In this document: one piece after another, positions 1-8,568 of the stretch | Numbering within the stretch: the first letter of the stretch is position 1 | Layout of the letters: each line of letters opens with the position of its first letter | Source of the DNA: Alkalihalobacillus sp. YIM B00296 | GTDB taxonomy: Bacteria > Bacillota > Bacilli > Bacillales > Fictibacillaceae | Assembly: GCF_020179385.1 (NCBI RefSeq) | Contig: NZ_JAIBLJ010000001.1 | Coordinates: 124,001-188,000 of the forward strand | DNA length: 64,000 nucleotides | Direction: 5' to 3' | Notes under the pieces: model-generated | The model's database searches: none | Told to the model about the DNA's origin: nothing | Seen by the model: only the letters and a program-made list of their open reading frames with translations | Translations under genes and position numbers: made by a program

Positions 1-176
1 AACAGGACGGCCGACCACTTGCCAAAGGGAAGTCTAGAAGCGATATTGAGAAATTAGCTGAAAAAAGACAACCATATTACGAAGATGCTGATTTGACGAT
101 CCTGACAGATGGCAAAACGATCGAACAAATTGCAGATGAAATTTTTACATGGATAAAATCCGTAGAGATTGACTAG
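1..176 (+). CDS. aroK: Shikimate kinase, C-terminal part (partial at window edge)
   Basis: The frame open from base 3 to the TAG at 174-176 encodes about 57 residues. It includes a GRPLAKG segment followed by R-QPYYEDAD, which matches the C-terminal lid and base-binding end of shikimate kinases (ATP-dependent phosphorylation of shikimate in the chorismate pathway, cytoplasmic). The N-terminal P-loop lies outside the window. The following yqzE-yqhG-yqhH-gcvT order agrees with the known Bacillus arrangement around aroK. The identification rests on this short tail plus synteny. Confidence 0.75.
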   Translation, partial: QDGRPLAKGKSRSDIEKLAEKRQPYYEDADLTILTDGKTIEQIADEIFTWIKSVEID

Positions 177-203
177 AATGTGTAATAAAAACGGGTGATT
201 CCT

Positions 204-380
204 GTGTCGACGAATGATTTCGTAAAATTTCTGACGCAACAATTTGTAAGGTATGTTGACCAGCCCAAGAAAGACCGGGTGGAGAAGAAGAAGGAACGAA
301 AAGAACAGAAACCTCCATTGTCAGTAAAATGGTTTGGTTTGTTACCGATGGCCATTTCAATGTTAATCAGACGGAAATGA
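204..380 (+). CDS. yqzE: YqzE family small protein
   Basis: This encodes a 58-residue basic protein: an N-terminal NDFVKFLTQQFVRYVDQPK segment, a run of Lys/Glu/Arg residues, then a short hydrophobic stretch (WFGLLPMAISMLI) near the C-terminus. This is the pattern of YqzE, a protein of unknown function encoded next to comG/aroK in Bacillus. I prefer the GTG at 204 because GGGTGAT lies at proper distance before it. A GTG at 195 would add three residues. A bidirectional terminator follows directly. The family has no established role. Confidence 0.7.
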   Translation: MSTNDFVKFLTQQFVRYVDQPKKDRVEKKKERKEQKPPLSVKWFGLLPMAISMLIRRK

Positions 381-420
381 AAAATGAGGGATGTACTATA
401 AACGGTGCATCCCTCATTTT
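381..420. terminator. Bidirectional terminator between yqzE and yqhG
   Basis: AAAATGAGGGATG (381-393) pairs with CATCCCTCATTTT (408-420) around a 14-nt loop. The A-run and T-run on the two sides let it work in both directions, between convergent yqzE and yqhG. Confidence 0.85.
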
Positions 421-424
421 TATA

Positions 425-1225
425 TCAATTCAAATTCATCAATGTATGATTAGATAGATAGAACATTCCGCCATTTATGATTTGTATCACAACCTTTGGC
501 TCATACAGTTCCTTCAGTGCCTGCTTTTCGACATGATAGCTCTCTGGAAGCTCTTCAATATCCTGATAGAAATGGTCCAGCAGCTCCTCATCTTCCTGCC
601 ATCGTTTCCTTGCATCAATCGACCATTGCGGGTCATCGTCTTGTATGACCTGCTCAATATACTGTTCAATACGTTTGATTCCGCTGCCAGGTCTGATCAA
701 AGTGCTCATTGTATAGCAATAGTCAGGGATTTTTGGTGTCAAAGGCTTTGATTCTAACAAGCCCTGGAATTCACTGACCATCATTCCGTTGATCAGATTC
801 AGACCTATAGAATGAAGGAAATCCTTCTTCCTGTCACATTGATAGGATACTTTTATGTTCAAACCGAGCCAAGGCACAAGTGGCACATAGGCATTTTCAT
901 TTTGCTGGACGTTTTCGTAAAGCCGGATATAAGAGCCGAGCTGTCGAGTCGATTGGAAAATCTGATGTAACCTCGGTGAGCCAAAATGGACGAACTCCCC
1001 GTCTGAATCTTCTTCAGACTGCTTTGTTTGAAGCTTCAGTTTCATAGGGTTGGGTTCTGCACCTGTCAGCTCCTGATAATGCCAATAAAAAGGTCGGTTC
1101 ATCAACAGTTTATCAAGTTCGATCGTCAATTGGACATGAAGAAGGTCATTGCCCTGCTCGAGCATTTCACATTCATTTGCAGTAAAATAGCGGTCCAGAA
1201 AATCATGAATGTCCTTCTGAAGCAT
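425..1225 (-). CDS. yqhG: YqhG family protein
   Basis: This encodes a 266-residue soluble protein of unknown function, recognised as YqhG by its N-terminus (MLQKDIHDFLDRYFTANEC) and by its place directly downstream of the SNF2 helicase. The frame opens earlier (1243), but on the minus strand GAGGGGG stands six bases before the ATG at 1225, so that start fits best; ATG 1231 is a second option. It overlaps the 3' end of yqhH by 23 bases, so the two genes are almost certainly cotranscribed and translationally coupled. No signal peptide, membrane segment or catalytic motif is evident. Confidence 0.75.
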   Translation of the reverse strand: MLQKDIHDFLDRYFTANECEMLEQGNDLLHVQLTIELDKLLMNRPFYWHYQELTGAEPNPMKLKLQTKQSEEDSDGEFVHFGSPRLHQIFQSTRQLGSYIRLYENVQQNENAYVPLVPWLGLNIKVSYQCDRKKDFLHSIGLNLINGMMVSEFQGLLESKPLTPKIPDYCYTMSTLIRPGSGIKRIEQYIEQVIQDDDPQWSIDARKRWQEDEELLDHFYQDIEELPESYHVEKQALKELYEPKVVIQIINGGMFYLSNHTLMNLN

Positions 1226-2888
1226 ATGCATCCCCCTCATCATTCGGATAAGTCAACAACGAAGTTAAATTGTCCATTTTCACCCTAATTTCTCCTTCGG
1301 TATCAGACTCGTAAAAAATATCCCGTATATGTTGTTCAATGTTTTTCATCCCCACACGGGAAAGGATTTCATCCAAATCACCTATCACATTTTCAAATAG
1401 ATTGATTTTTTCATATAAAAGGCGGAGGATATGTTCTTCAATTGTGTTTTCTGTTGCAAAATTGTAAATGTGCACGTCATGCTCCTGGCCGATTCTGTGA
1501 ATCCTTCCAATCCTTTGCTCGATCCGCATCGGATTCCAAGGCAAATCATAATTGATGATATGCTGACAAAATTGAAGATTGATCCCTTCACCCCCTGCTT
1601 CTGTGGCAATCAACACTTTCGCGTGATTTTTGAATAGTTGTGTCATCCAATCTTTCTTATTTCGTTTAAAACCTCCACGGAAAGGTACAGATTTGATGCC
1701 ATGCTGTTGAAGGTACCATTGCAGATAAAGTTGAGTAGCCCGGTATTCAGTGAAGATGATCACTTTTCCATCAATGGATTGGATGATTTCCAGCGCTTTC
1801 TCGGCTTTTGAGTTCCGATCGACATTTTCGATTTCATACATTAAGGAGATTGCTGTCTCCCTTGCACTCTCACTGATACCTTCTTTTTCAGCCATCGCTT
1901 TCAACGTTAAGAAAACCGCTTCACGGCTGCTGCAGACTTCCCGTTGAAGGGTAATCGTTGAAAAAGCATGGTGTTGTTCATAAGCGGTATTTGAGCGAGC
2001 TTGTGTAATGGATTCATAGAGTTTACGTTCTGTAGGTGAAAGCGTAATCGGAACAGTCTTTACGATACGTTTCGGCCATTTCAAACCAGTATCCTCACGC
2101 CTGGTACGAACCATCACTTTATTGATCAACTGCTTGAGCTTTTCTTCATTTTGAACATCATACCGTCCTGATCTATAGGCTTCATCAAAATACTCTTCAT
2201 TCCCCAGATGACCAGGCTTTAATAATGAAACAAGGTTGAAGACCTCCTGGATCCGGTTCTGGATCGGCGTTGCAGTTAGAAGAAGACAGTACTTTTTCTT
2301 TAAATGCTGCACGAAATCATAATTTTTCGTCTTTTTATTTTTCAATTTGTGTGCTTCATCGATGATGATCAAATCATAATCCTGGTCTAAAACAATTTCA
2401 CGGTGGGGGCTTCTCTTCGCTGTATCGATTGATGAAACGACCACATCATATTGCTCCCAGACATAAGCTTTCTTTTGGGGGACAGCAGGGATGAGGAACT
2501 TCGTGTTCAATTCATGGGTCCATTGCAAAACAAGGGAAGCGGGTACGAGAATTAAGATTTTCTTTGCTAAACCACGAATCATGTATTCTTTCATTATCAA
2601 ACCGGCTTCGATCGTTTTTCCCAGACCTACTTCATCTGCCAAAATCCCTTTTCCATTCATATCCTCAATGACTTTTCGGGTAACCTCCAGCTGATGAGGA
2701 AGTATTTGGACATGGGGGATATGCTTCGGTGCCTGCAGGCCGAGAAAATCGGGTATTATCAAACTCTCTTCTGCCTCTAATGCAAGCTTGTAAAGTTCCC
2801 AATTTGCCCATGGACCATCTTCATCCAGGCGCTTAATGAAATCGGTACTCCAGGATTGATCATGCTGGATTTTAAAAGTCATAGACAA
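1203..2888 (-). CDS. yqhH: SNF2-family DEAD/DEAH-box helicase YqhH
   Basis: This encodes a 561-residue Swi2/Snf2 ATPase expected to translocate on DNA or remodel nucleoprotein complexes. The ATPase core is complete. Motif I is DEVGLGKTIEAGL (around residue 85), motif II is DEAH (around 177), and motif III (LTATPIQN) follows. The C-terminal RecA-like domain shows the GGEGINLQFCQHIINYDLPWNP segment and the QRIGRIHRIGQ motif VI. RapA-type N-terminal and Zn-finger domains are absent, as usual for the short Bacillus YqhH type. It lies divergent to the gcv operon and upstream of overlapping yqhG. The start at 2888 (MSMTFK) could also be the second ATG. Confidence 0.85.
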   Translation of the reverse strand: MSMTFKIQHDQSWSTDFIKRLDEDGPWANWELYKLALEAEESLIIPDFLGLQAPKHIPHVQILPHQLEVTRKVIEDMNGKGILADEVGLGKTIEAGLIMKEYMIRGLAKKILILVPASLVLQWTHELNTKFLIPAVPQKKAYVWEQYDVVVSSIDTAKRSPHREIVLDQDYDLIIIDEAHKLKNKKTKNYDFVQHLKKKYCLLLTATPIQNRIQEVFNLVSLLKPGHLGNEEYFDEAYRSGRYDVQNEEKLKQLINKVMVRTRREDTGLKWPKRIVKTVPITLSPTERKLYESITQARSNTAYEQHHAFSTITLQREVCSSREAVFLTLKAMAEKEGISESARETAISLMYEIENVDRNSKAEKALEIIQSIDGKVIIFTEYRATQLYLQWYLQQHGIKSVPFRGGFKRNKKDWMTQLFKNHAKVLIATEAGGEGINLQFCQHIINYDLPWNPMRIEQRIGRIHRIGQEHDVHIYNFATENTIEEHILRLLYEKINLFENVIGDLDEILSRVGMKNIEQHIRDIFYESDTEGEIRVKMDNLTSLLTYPNDEGDAYASEGHS

Positions 2889-3035
2889 AAACCCTTTCCG
2901 AATGTAAAATTAGATTGATTCTCGAACGAATTACCATGATTTATGCCATAATGTTCGTCAATATCAAAAATAGTAACGTTTCCATAGAAAAGATAATTGC
3001 GATTATACGTTCTTCGATGATAAGATATAACTAGA

Positions 3036-3052
3036 TTCATACTTAGTATGAA
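3036..3052. repeat. Inverted repeat upstream of the glycine riboswitch
   Basis: TTCATAC-TTA-GTATGAA is a perfect 7+7 inverted repeat. It sits between divergent yqhH and gcvT and about 17 bases before a TATAAT at 3069-3074. It could be an operator or part of the promoter region of the gcv operon. No regulator can be named from the sequence. Confidence 0.4.
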
Positions 3053-3137
3053 CAAGCGAACTGAGAAATATAATAGCTGTTACCGATTTAGTCTTTATGG
3101 TGTGTGGAATTCGTATGTTCAATCATATATTTGCGAG

Positions 3138-3322
3138 TGAGAACAAGGGGAGAGTCTACCCTTCAAGGTAGCGCCGAAGGAGCAAGCAAACGTGAATCTC
3201 TCAGGCAAACGGACTCTTGTTTGACGCAACTCTGGAGAGTGCTCCGCTTTTGGAGCCACCAAAGGGGAAAGTCGCAGGACCAGGAGTTCTGTGATCAAAC
3301 TTTCAGGTACGAGGACAGAGAG
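3138..3322 (+). ncRNA. Tandem glycine riboswitch (gcvT leader)
   Basis: Two glycine aptamers are visible in tandem. The first has GGGGAGAGUC, the CGCCGAAGGAGCAA internal loop and CUCUCAGGCAAACGGAC. The second has GGAGAG, GCCACCAAAGGGGAAAG and CUUUCAGGU. The outer stem GAACAAG / CUUGUUU closes aptamer 1. This is the well-described cooperative glycine sensor that turns on glycine cleavage genes, and gcvT starts about 275 bases downstream. A terminator hairpin directly overlaps its 3' end, consistent with transcriptional attenuation relieved by glycine. Confidence 0.96.
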
Positions 3323-3364
3323 GGCTTGTGTTATTAAAAGCCTTCTTTGTCCTCTCTTTTTTTT
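3311..3364 (+). terminator. Riboswitch expression-platform terminator
   Basis: GAGGACAGAGAGGGCU (3311-3326) pairs with AGCCUUCUUUGUCCUC (with two G-U pairs), followed by UCUUUUUUUU to 3364. Its 5' arm starts inside the second aptamer's closing region, so glycine binding and terminator formation should be mutually exclusive. Confidence 0.88.
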
Positions 3365-3369
3365 AGAGG

Positions 3370-3545
3370 AAGTTCAAAAAGTATCCAAATGATAAACAGC
3401 GAATTTTCGACGCACGGACTGCTAGTACTACCGTTGTCACAGGACGTGACGGGTTTTACCCGGTTTCATTATCAGGATACGGACCTTAAAACCTGTGTGC
3501 CTCGAATTACTCGTTTCTGCTTCGTTAATTTAACTTAGAAGAACA
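3370..3545 (+). other. Structured leader/intergenic element before gcvT
   Basis: The bases between the riboswitch terminator and the gcvT RBS contain no credible gene but have nested inverted repeats: GTCAC-AGGAC-GTGAC near 3435-3450 and CGGGT-TTT-ACCCG directly after it. The block resembles a small mobile-repeat insertion into the leader rather than conserved riboswitch sequence. No second copy is seen in this window. Confidence 0.35.
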
Positions 3546-3596
3546 GAGACTGATCCAGCAGCTGAATAAAAATTTTAAATTGAAGGAGAGATGCTG

Positions 3597-4691
3597 ATGT
3601 CATCTTTAAAGCGAACACCTTTGTTTGAATTATACAAAGAATATGGAGCAAAAGTAATCGATTTTGGTGGTTGGGAATTGCCAGTCCAATTTTCGAGTAT
3701 TAAAGAAGAACACGAAACGGTACGTACGAAAGCTGGATTATTTGATGTTTCTCACATGGGGGAAATCACGGTTAAAGGTAGAGAAGCGGAAGCTTTTCTT
3801 CAATATGTGATGACGAACGATGTATCCAAGCTGAAGAATGGTGGCGCCCAGTATACCGCCATGTGCTATGAGGATGGTGGGACGGTAGATGATCTTCTAG
3901 TCTATAAGCGTGGTGAAGGTGATTATCTTCTAGTTGTAAATGCTGCAAACATTGAAAAAGATTATGACTGGCTTATAAAGAATAAAAAAGGAAATATAGA
4001 AATTCAGAATATTTCGGATGATATTGCTCAATTAGCCCTACAGGGTCCAGTAGCAGAAGAAGTCTTGCAGAAGCTTACTGAATACGACCTTTCCGGAATC
4101 GGTTTCTTCAAGTTTGCAGAAGACGTAGAAATCGATGGAAAGAAAGCGCTGGTTTCGCGGACAGGATACACTGGAGAAGATGGTTTTGAAGTCTATACCG
4201 ATAATAAAGATGCTGCACATTTATGGAAAGCCATTTTAGAAGCGGGTAAAGAAGATGGTGTTCTTCCAATTGGGTTAGGTGCCCGTGATACATTACGCTT
4301 TGAGGCGAGACTCGCATTATACGGCCAAGAGTTGACTGCTAAGATTTCTCCGCTGGAAGCAGGGATCGGTTTTGCAGTCAAATTGAACAAAGAGCCCGAT
4401 TTCATCGGAAAAGATGCTTTGCGCAAACAGAAAGAAGATGGTTTGAAACACAAGTTGGTCGGAATTGAAATGATAGATAAAGGTATTCCGCGGACCAATT
4501 ATGAGGTTTTCAAAAATGATGAGAAAATCGGAGAGGTCACGACTGGTACGCAATCTCCTACACTTGGTAAAAATCTTGGGTTAGCTTTGATCGACTCGAA
4601 GTATACGGAACTCGGCACCGAAGTAGAAGTCCAAGTCCGTAAACGACGCCTGAAAGCAGAAGTCGTAAAAGCACCTTTCTATAAACGTTAA
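3597..4691 (+). CDS. gcvT: Glycine cleavage system T protein (aminomethyltransferase)
   Basis: This encodes a 364-residue tetrahydrofolate-dependent aminomethyltransferase. It takes the aminomethyl group from lipoyl-GcvH and forms 5,10-methylene-THF and ammonia. Recognisable segments are [16 protein letters not shown] near the N-terminus, FDVSHMGEI, the LALQGP segment, the [14 protein letters not shown] motif and the C-terminal barrel with [17 protein letters not shown] 3597 is preferred over ATG 3591 because AAGGAGAG lies six bases upstream of it. It is first in a gcvT-gcvPA-gcvPB operon under the glycine riboswitch. Confidence 0.97.
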   Translation: MSSLKRTPLFELYKEYGAKVIDFGGWELPVQFSSIKEEHETVRTKAGLFDVSHMGEITVKGREAEAFLQYVMTNDVSKLKNGGAQYTAMCYEDGGTVDDLLVYKRGEGDYLLVVNAANIEKDYDWLIKNKKGNIEIQNISDDIAQLALQGPVAEEVLQKLTEYDLSGIGFFKFAEDVEIDGKKALVSRTGYTGEDGFEVYTDNKDAAHLWKAILEAGKEDGVLPIGLGARDTLRFEARLALYGQELTAKISPLEAGIGFAVKLNKEPDFIGKDALRKQKEDGLKHKLVGIEMIDKGIPRTNYEVFKNDEKIGEVTTGTQSPTLGKNLGLALIDSKYTELGTEVEVQVRKRRLKAEVVKAPFYKR

Positions 4692-4709
4692 GGAAGAGGG
4701 GGAATAAAG

Positions 4710-6053
4710 GTGAAATTTCGTTATCTACCAATGACAGAGCAAGACGAAAAAGAAATGTTAGCAGAAATCGGCATCGATTCGATCGATGAATTGTTCGGCG
4801 ATATCCCTGAGAATGTACGATTTAAAGGGGATTTGAACATCACGGAGGCCATTCCGGAAAATGACCTTTTTAAAAAGATGTCGCAGCTTGCGGCGAAGAA
4901 TGTAAATACGAAGGACTATACCTCCTTCTTGGGAGCAGGGGTATATGACCATTACATCCCGTCGATCGTCAATCATGTGATTTCACGTTCGGAATTTTAT
5001 ACGGCATACACACCATACCAACCAGAAATTTCACAAGGTGAACTTCAGGCGATTTTTGAATTCCAGACGATGATTTGTGAGTTGACGGGAATGGAAGTTG
5101 CCAACTCCTCTATGTATGATGGACAGACTGCTCTGGCAGAGGCAGCTTTCTTAAGTGCTGCGCACACTCGTAAAAAGAAGGTCGTCGTTTCGAAAAGTGT
5201 CCATCCAGAAGCGTTGAGTGTCCTTCATACGTATGCGAAAGGCCCGAACCTCGAGGTAGTGGAAGTAGAAGCAGCGAATGGCACGACTGATCTGGAAGAC
5301 TTGAAAGCAGCGGTCGATGCTGATACAGCTTGTGTCATCGTCCAATATCCTAACTTTTTTGGCCAAATCGAACCCCTGAAGGAAATTGAGGAACTCGTCC
5401 ATCAAGAAAAAACGATGTTCGTCGTTTCCAGCAACCCGTTATCACTTGGGGCACTCAAGCCGCCAGGAAAATTCGGTGCAGATATCGTAATCGGGGATGC
5501 TCAACCATTCGGTATTCCTGCAGCTTTCGGAGGACCTCACTGTGGTTATTTCGCAACGACGAAGAAGTTGATGCGTAAAGTACCAGGCCGATTAATCGGA
5601 CAAACAACTGATGAAGAAGGACAACGTGGTTTCGTTCTTACACTTCAAGCACGTGAACAGCATATCCGCCGTGACAAGGCGACCTCCAATATCTGTTCGA
5701 ACCAAGCATTGAATGCTCTAGCTGCTTCAGTGGCCATGACGGCTCTTGGCAAAAAAGGCATTAAAGAGATTGCTATTCAAAATCTTCAAAAAGCACACTA
5801 TGCAAAGAAAAAGCTTGAAGAAAACGGCGTCGAAGTTCATTTTAAAGGGGCATTCTTCAATGAGCTTGTCGTCAAAGTCTCAAAGCCTGTAAAAGAAGTG
5901 AACAAAGCGCTTCTTGAAAAAGGATTCGTCGGTGGTTATGATCTCCGCCAATATTATCCTGATCTCGATCAGCACATGTTGATCGCTATAACAGAACAAC
6001 GGACAAAACAAGAAATCGATACATTTGTAAAAGAATTGGGGGGAGTCCAATGA
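4710..6053 (+). CDS. gcvPA: Glycine dehydrogenase (decarboxylating) subunit 1
   Basis: This encodes a 447-residue N-terminal half of the split P protein, which decarboxylates glycine and transfers the methylamine to lipoyl-GcvH. The N-terminal [18 protein letters not shown], the [15 protein letters not shown] segment and the [21 protein letters not shown] region are typical. The start is GTG at 4710 behind GAAGAGGGGG. Its stop overlaps the ATG of gcvPB (ATGA), so the two subunits are translationally coupled, as in other Bacillus. Confidence 0.97.
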   Translation: MKFRYLPMTEQDEKEMLAEIGIDSIDELFGDIPENVRFKGDLNITEAIPENDLFKKMSQLAAKNVNTKDYTSFLGAGVYDHYIPSIVNHVISRSEFYTAYTPYQPEISQGELQAIFEFQTMICELTGMEVANSSMYDGQTALAEAAFLSAAHTRKKKVVVSKSVHPEALSVLHTYAKGPNLEVVEVEAANGTTDLEDLKAAVDADTACVIVQYPNFFGQIEPLKEIEELVHQEKTMFVVSSNPLSLGALKPPGKFGADIVIGDAQPFGIPAAFGGPHCGYFATTKKLMRKVPGRLIGQTTDEEGQRGFVLTLQAREQHIRRDKATSNICSNQALNALAASVAMTALGKKGIKEIAIQNLQKAHYAKKKLEENGVEVHFKGAFFNELVVKVSKPVKEVNKALLEKGFVGGYDLRQYYPDLDQHMLIAITEQRTKQEIDTFVKELGGVQ

Positions 6054-7513
6054 GCCACGAAAAGGATCAAGCACTCATTTTTGAACTGTCTAAACCAGGA
6101 CGTGTAGGATATAGCTTATCAGCTCTTGATGTACCTGAAACTCCCATTGAAGAACTGATCGATTCTGAATATATCCGGGATGAGGAGCCAGAATTGCCAG
6201 AAGTATCCGAACTTCAGATCATGCGCCATTACACAGCTCTATCAAAACGCAACCACGGTGTTGATTCAGGTTTCTATCCACTTGGGTCATGTACGATGAA
6301 ATATAATCCGAAAATCAATGAAGATGTTGCTCGTATTCCAGGTTTTGCACACATTCATCCTTATCAGGACGAAAACACAGTCCAAGGGGCAATGGAAATG
6401 CTGTACGACTTGCAAACATCTCTGGAAGAAATCACAGGTATGGATGAAGTCACCCTTCAACCCGCTGCTGGTGCACATGGGGAATGGACTGGCTTGATGA
6501 TGATCAGAGCGTATCATGAAAAGAATGGGGATCATCACCGTACCAAGGTCATCGTTCCTGATTCAGCACATGGAACGAATCCAGCGTCTGCAACGGTTGC
6601 AGGGTTCGACTCGGTTACAGTTAAATCCGATGAGAATGGGTTAGTCGATCTGGAAGACTTGAAACGTGTGGTCGGAGATGATACGGCAGCATTGATGCTG
6701 ACGAATCCGAATACACTGGGTCTTTTCGAAGAGCATATTCTTGATATGGCACGTATTATCCATAAAGCAGGAGGGAAGCTCTATTATGATGGAGCGAACA
6801 TGAATGCGATCATGGGAAGAACCCGTCCTGGCGACATGGGATTTGACGTTGTTCACTTGAACCTTCATAAGACGTTTACTGGTCCGCATGGTGGGGGAGG
6901 TCCTGGGTCAGGCCCGGTCGGGGTTAAGAAAGATCTGATCCCATTCTTGCCTAAGCCTATACTTGCCAAAACAGAAGATGGGTACGTGTTCGACTATGAC
7001 CGGCCTGATTCAATAGGGCGAGTGAAACCGTTCTACGGAAACTTTGGAATTAATGTCCGTGCCTATACGTATATCCAGACGATGGGCCGTGAAGGATTGA
7101 AAAAGGTCAGTGATTACGCTGTCTTGAATGCAAATTATATGATGCGTAAGCTCGCACCGCATTTTGTGCTTCCGTATGAACAGCATTGTAAACATGAATT
7201 TGTCATTTCCGGCAAGCGTCAGAAGAAACTAGGGGTAAGAACATTGGATATGGCGAAACGCTTACTCGATTTCGGGTACCACCCGCCGACGATCTACTTC
7301 CCGCTGAATGTTGAGGAATGTATGATGATCGAACCAACAGAAACCGAATCGAAGGAAACGTTGGACGAATTCATCGATGCGATGATCCAGATTACGAAAG
7401 AAGCGGAAGAATCACCTGAAGTCGTCCAACAAGCACCTCATAATACAGTTATCAAACGTATGGATGAGACAACAGCAGCCCGTAAACCGATACTCCGTTA
7501 TGAGAAACAATAG
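6050..7513 (+). CDS. gcvPB: Glycine dehydrogenase (decarboxylating) subunit 2
   Basis: This encodes the 487-residue C-terminal half of the P protein, with the pyridoxal-phosphate lysine in [21 protein letters not shown] and the substrate region [22 protein letters not shown]. Its start overlaps the end of gcvPA by four bases. A strong terminator follows the stop, closing the glycine-regulated operon. gcvH is not in the window, as expected because it lies elsewhere in Bacillus. Confidence 0.97.
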   Translation: MSHEKDQALIFELSKPGRVGYSLSALDVPETPIEELIDSEYIRDEEPELPEVSELQIMRHYTALSKRNHGVDSGFYPLGSCTMKYNPKINEDVARIPGFAHIHPYQDENTVQGAMEMLYDLQTSLEEITGMDEVTLQPAAGAHGEWTGLMMIRAYHEKNGDHHRTKVIVPDSAHGTNPASATVAGFDSVTVKSDENGLVDLEDLKRVVGDDTAALMLTNPNTLGLFEEHILDMARIIHKAGGKLYYDGANMNAIMGRTRPGDMGFDVVHLNLHKTFTGPHGGGGPGSGPVGVKKDLIPFLPKPILAKTEDGYVFDYDRPDSIGRVKPFYGNFGINVRAYTYIQTMGREGLKKVSDYAVLNANYMMRKLAPHFVLPYEQHCKHEFVISGKRQKKLGVRTLDMAKRLLDFGYHPPTIYFPLNVEECMMIEPTETESKETLDEFIDAMIQITKEAEESPEVVQQAPHNTVIKRMDETTAARKPILRYEKQ

Positions 7514-7526
7514 AAAAGCAATATTA

Positions 7527-7558
7527 AAACCCTCATCGAATGACTGATGAGGGTTTTC
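7527..7558 (+). terminator. Terminator of the gcv operon
   Basis: AAAACCCTCATC (7527-7538) pairs perfectly with GATGAGGGTTTT (7547-7558) around an 8-nt loop, 13 bases after the gcvPB stop. Confidence 0.9.
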
Positions 7559-7580
7559 AAATTCAGTTATCGCGTAATCG

Positions 7581-7740
7581 TGCAAATCCCTTCTTTGCGA
7601 TGCAATTGAGTTTGACGAGGTGTAATACATTTTCCAGAGTGTGCAATAATTCTTTAAAACGGCGCAATTGTTTTTCAAAGTCGTGCAATTTTTCTTTAAA
7701 ACGGTGCAATTGTCTTTCAAAACCGAGCAATTCCATCGAT
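7581..7740. repeat. Degenerate 21-bp tandem repeat array
   Basis: Seven consecutive 20-21 bp units, each starting TGCAAT or a close variant and mostly ending in a CTTTAAAACGG-like segment, run from 7581 to 7725, with an eighth partial unit after them. Unit starts are at 7581, 7601, 7621, 7642, 7663, 7684, 7705 and 7726. The array lies between two terminators and no credible gene uses it. Spurious frames on both strands show heptad patterns simply because 21 is a multiple of three. Confidence 0.85.
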
Positions 7741-7850
7741 GCTCATGAATGGGGGTACACGAAAATCATGTGAACGTGCTTTTTGATAAACAACCTTGAT
7801 GAATCCATTGGAAAAATGGTAAAAAACTTCTCCCACCCCTTATCACTTTA

Positions 7851-7899
7851 AAAAAGGACTGCAAGTTGTACATCAAAATCTGTACAATGCAGTCCTTTT
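7851..7899. terminator. Bidirectional terminator downstream of yqhL
   Basis: AAAGGACTGCA pairs with TGCAGTCCTTT, and an inner TTGTACA / TGTACAA pair extends the stem. Flanking A- and T-runs allow termination of the minus-strand yqhL transcript and of any plus-strand transcript. Confidence 0.85.
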
Positions 7900-7912
7900 G
7901 CCAAACAAAAAT

Positions 7913-8290
7913 CTATTTTCCCTTTTTCACTTTTCCGTTCCATTTCTTGAACCCGCCCTTAAGGCTGTACAAGTCTTTAATGCCTTTCTTCCTTAAGACA
8001 GCTGCGGCACGGACAGTACGCATTCCGCTTTCACAATACATATATACAGGCTGATCATTACGGATCTCTTTATAGCGCATCCGGAGCTGCGACAATGGGA
8101 TATTCCGTGCTCCGAGGATATGTCCATTATCATATTCTTTTTGTTCCCGTACATCTATCAGCTGTGCTTTTCGATAGCCACTGCGGAATTCTTCTTCTGT
8201 CAACGTTTTCAGATGTCTACGTTGTAAGAGGCCAGCGACGATCATATACGCGATGATAGCTGCTGGAAGTGCCCAAAAAATCCATTCCAT
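7913..8290 (-). CDS. yqhL: Rhodanese-like domain protein YqhL (membrane anchored)
   Basis: This encodes a 125-residue protein with one N-terminal membrane segment (about residues 3-22, IFWALPAAIIAYMIVAGLL) followed by a rhodanese fold. LIDVREQKEYDNGHI is the conserved N-terminal signature and CESGMR is the active-site loop with the persulfide cysteine (C-x-x-G-x-R). It probably acts in sulfur transfer at the membrane. ATG 8290 is chosen because AAGGGGGA lies seven bases upstream; the longer frame to 8320 lacks an RBS. It marks the left border of the accessory island. Confidence 0.85.
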   Translation of the reverse strand: MEWIFWALPAAIIAYMIVAGLLQRRHLKTLTEEEFRSGYRKAQLIDVREQKEYDNGHILGARNIPLSQLRMRYKEIRNDQPVYMYCESGMRTVRAAAVLRKKGIKDLYSLKGGFKKWNGKVKKGK

Positions 8291-8460
8291 TTCATTTTCC
8301 CCCTTAAAACTTTCTACCACTATCTAAAATGATACCATGTCCATTATATACAGGAATTTTCGTATTCGCAAAACAAAGTTATCCAATTCTAATGGATTAT
8401 CTAAGTTAAGGATCGAAAGGGTTTCATAGTAGGATGGACAAATATCAAGACAAAAGTTAA

Positions 8461-8486
8461 CGTAAATAACAACGTTGTTATTTACG
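8461..8486. promoter_or_regulatory. Candidate LacI-family operator, copy 1
   Basis: This is a perfect 26-bp palindrome with core ATAACAACGTTGTTAT, located 83 bases upstream of the secreted Ig-like protein gene. The same 16-bp core recurs at 13151 and 26865 in front of pectin/uronate genes in this window, which is strong internal evidence for a shared operator. The best candidate binder is the LacI-type regulator encoded at 25716-26705. Confidence 0.8.
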
Positions 8487-8568
8487 GGTTTTATTACATA
8501 GACAGAATGCTCGGTGTTATCACAGTGTCTTGATACTGAAAAAATCAAAGAAAGGAAAAGAGGATTTT

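Noticed and set aside
3104-3337. 77-codon open frame across the gcvT leader
   Set aside because: It coincides entirely with the glycine riboswitch; the conserved bases are explained by RNA structure.
7412-7773. Heptad-repeat frames on both strands (Cys/Leu/Lys-rich small proteins)
   Set aside because: They arise from the 21-bp DNA repeat, overlap the gcvPB terminator and lack ribosome binding sites.
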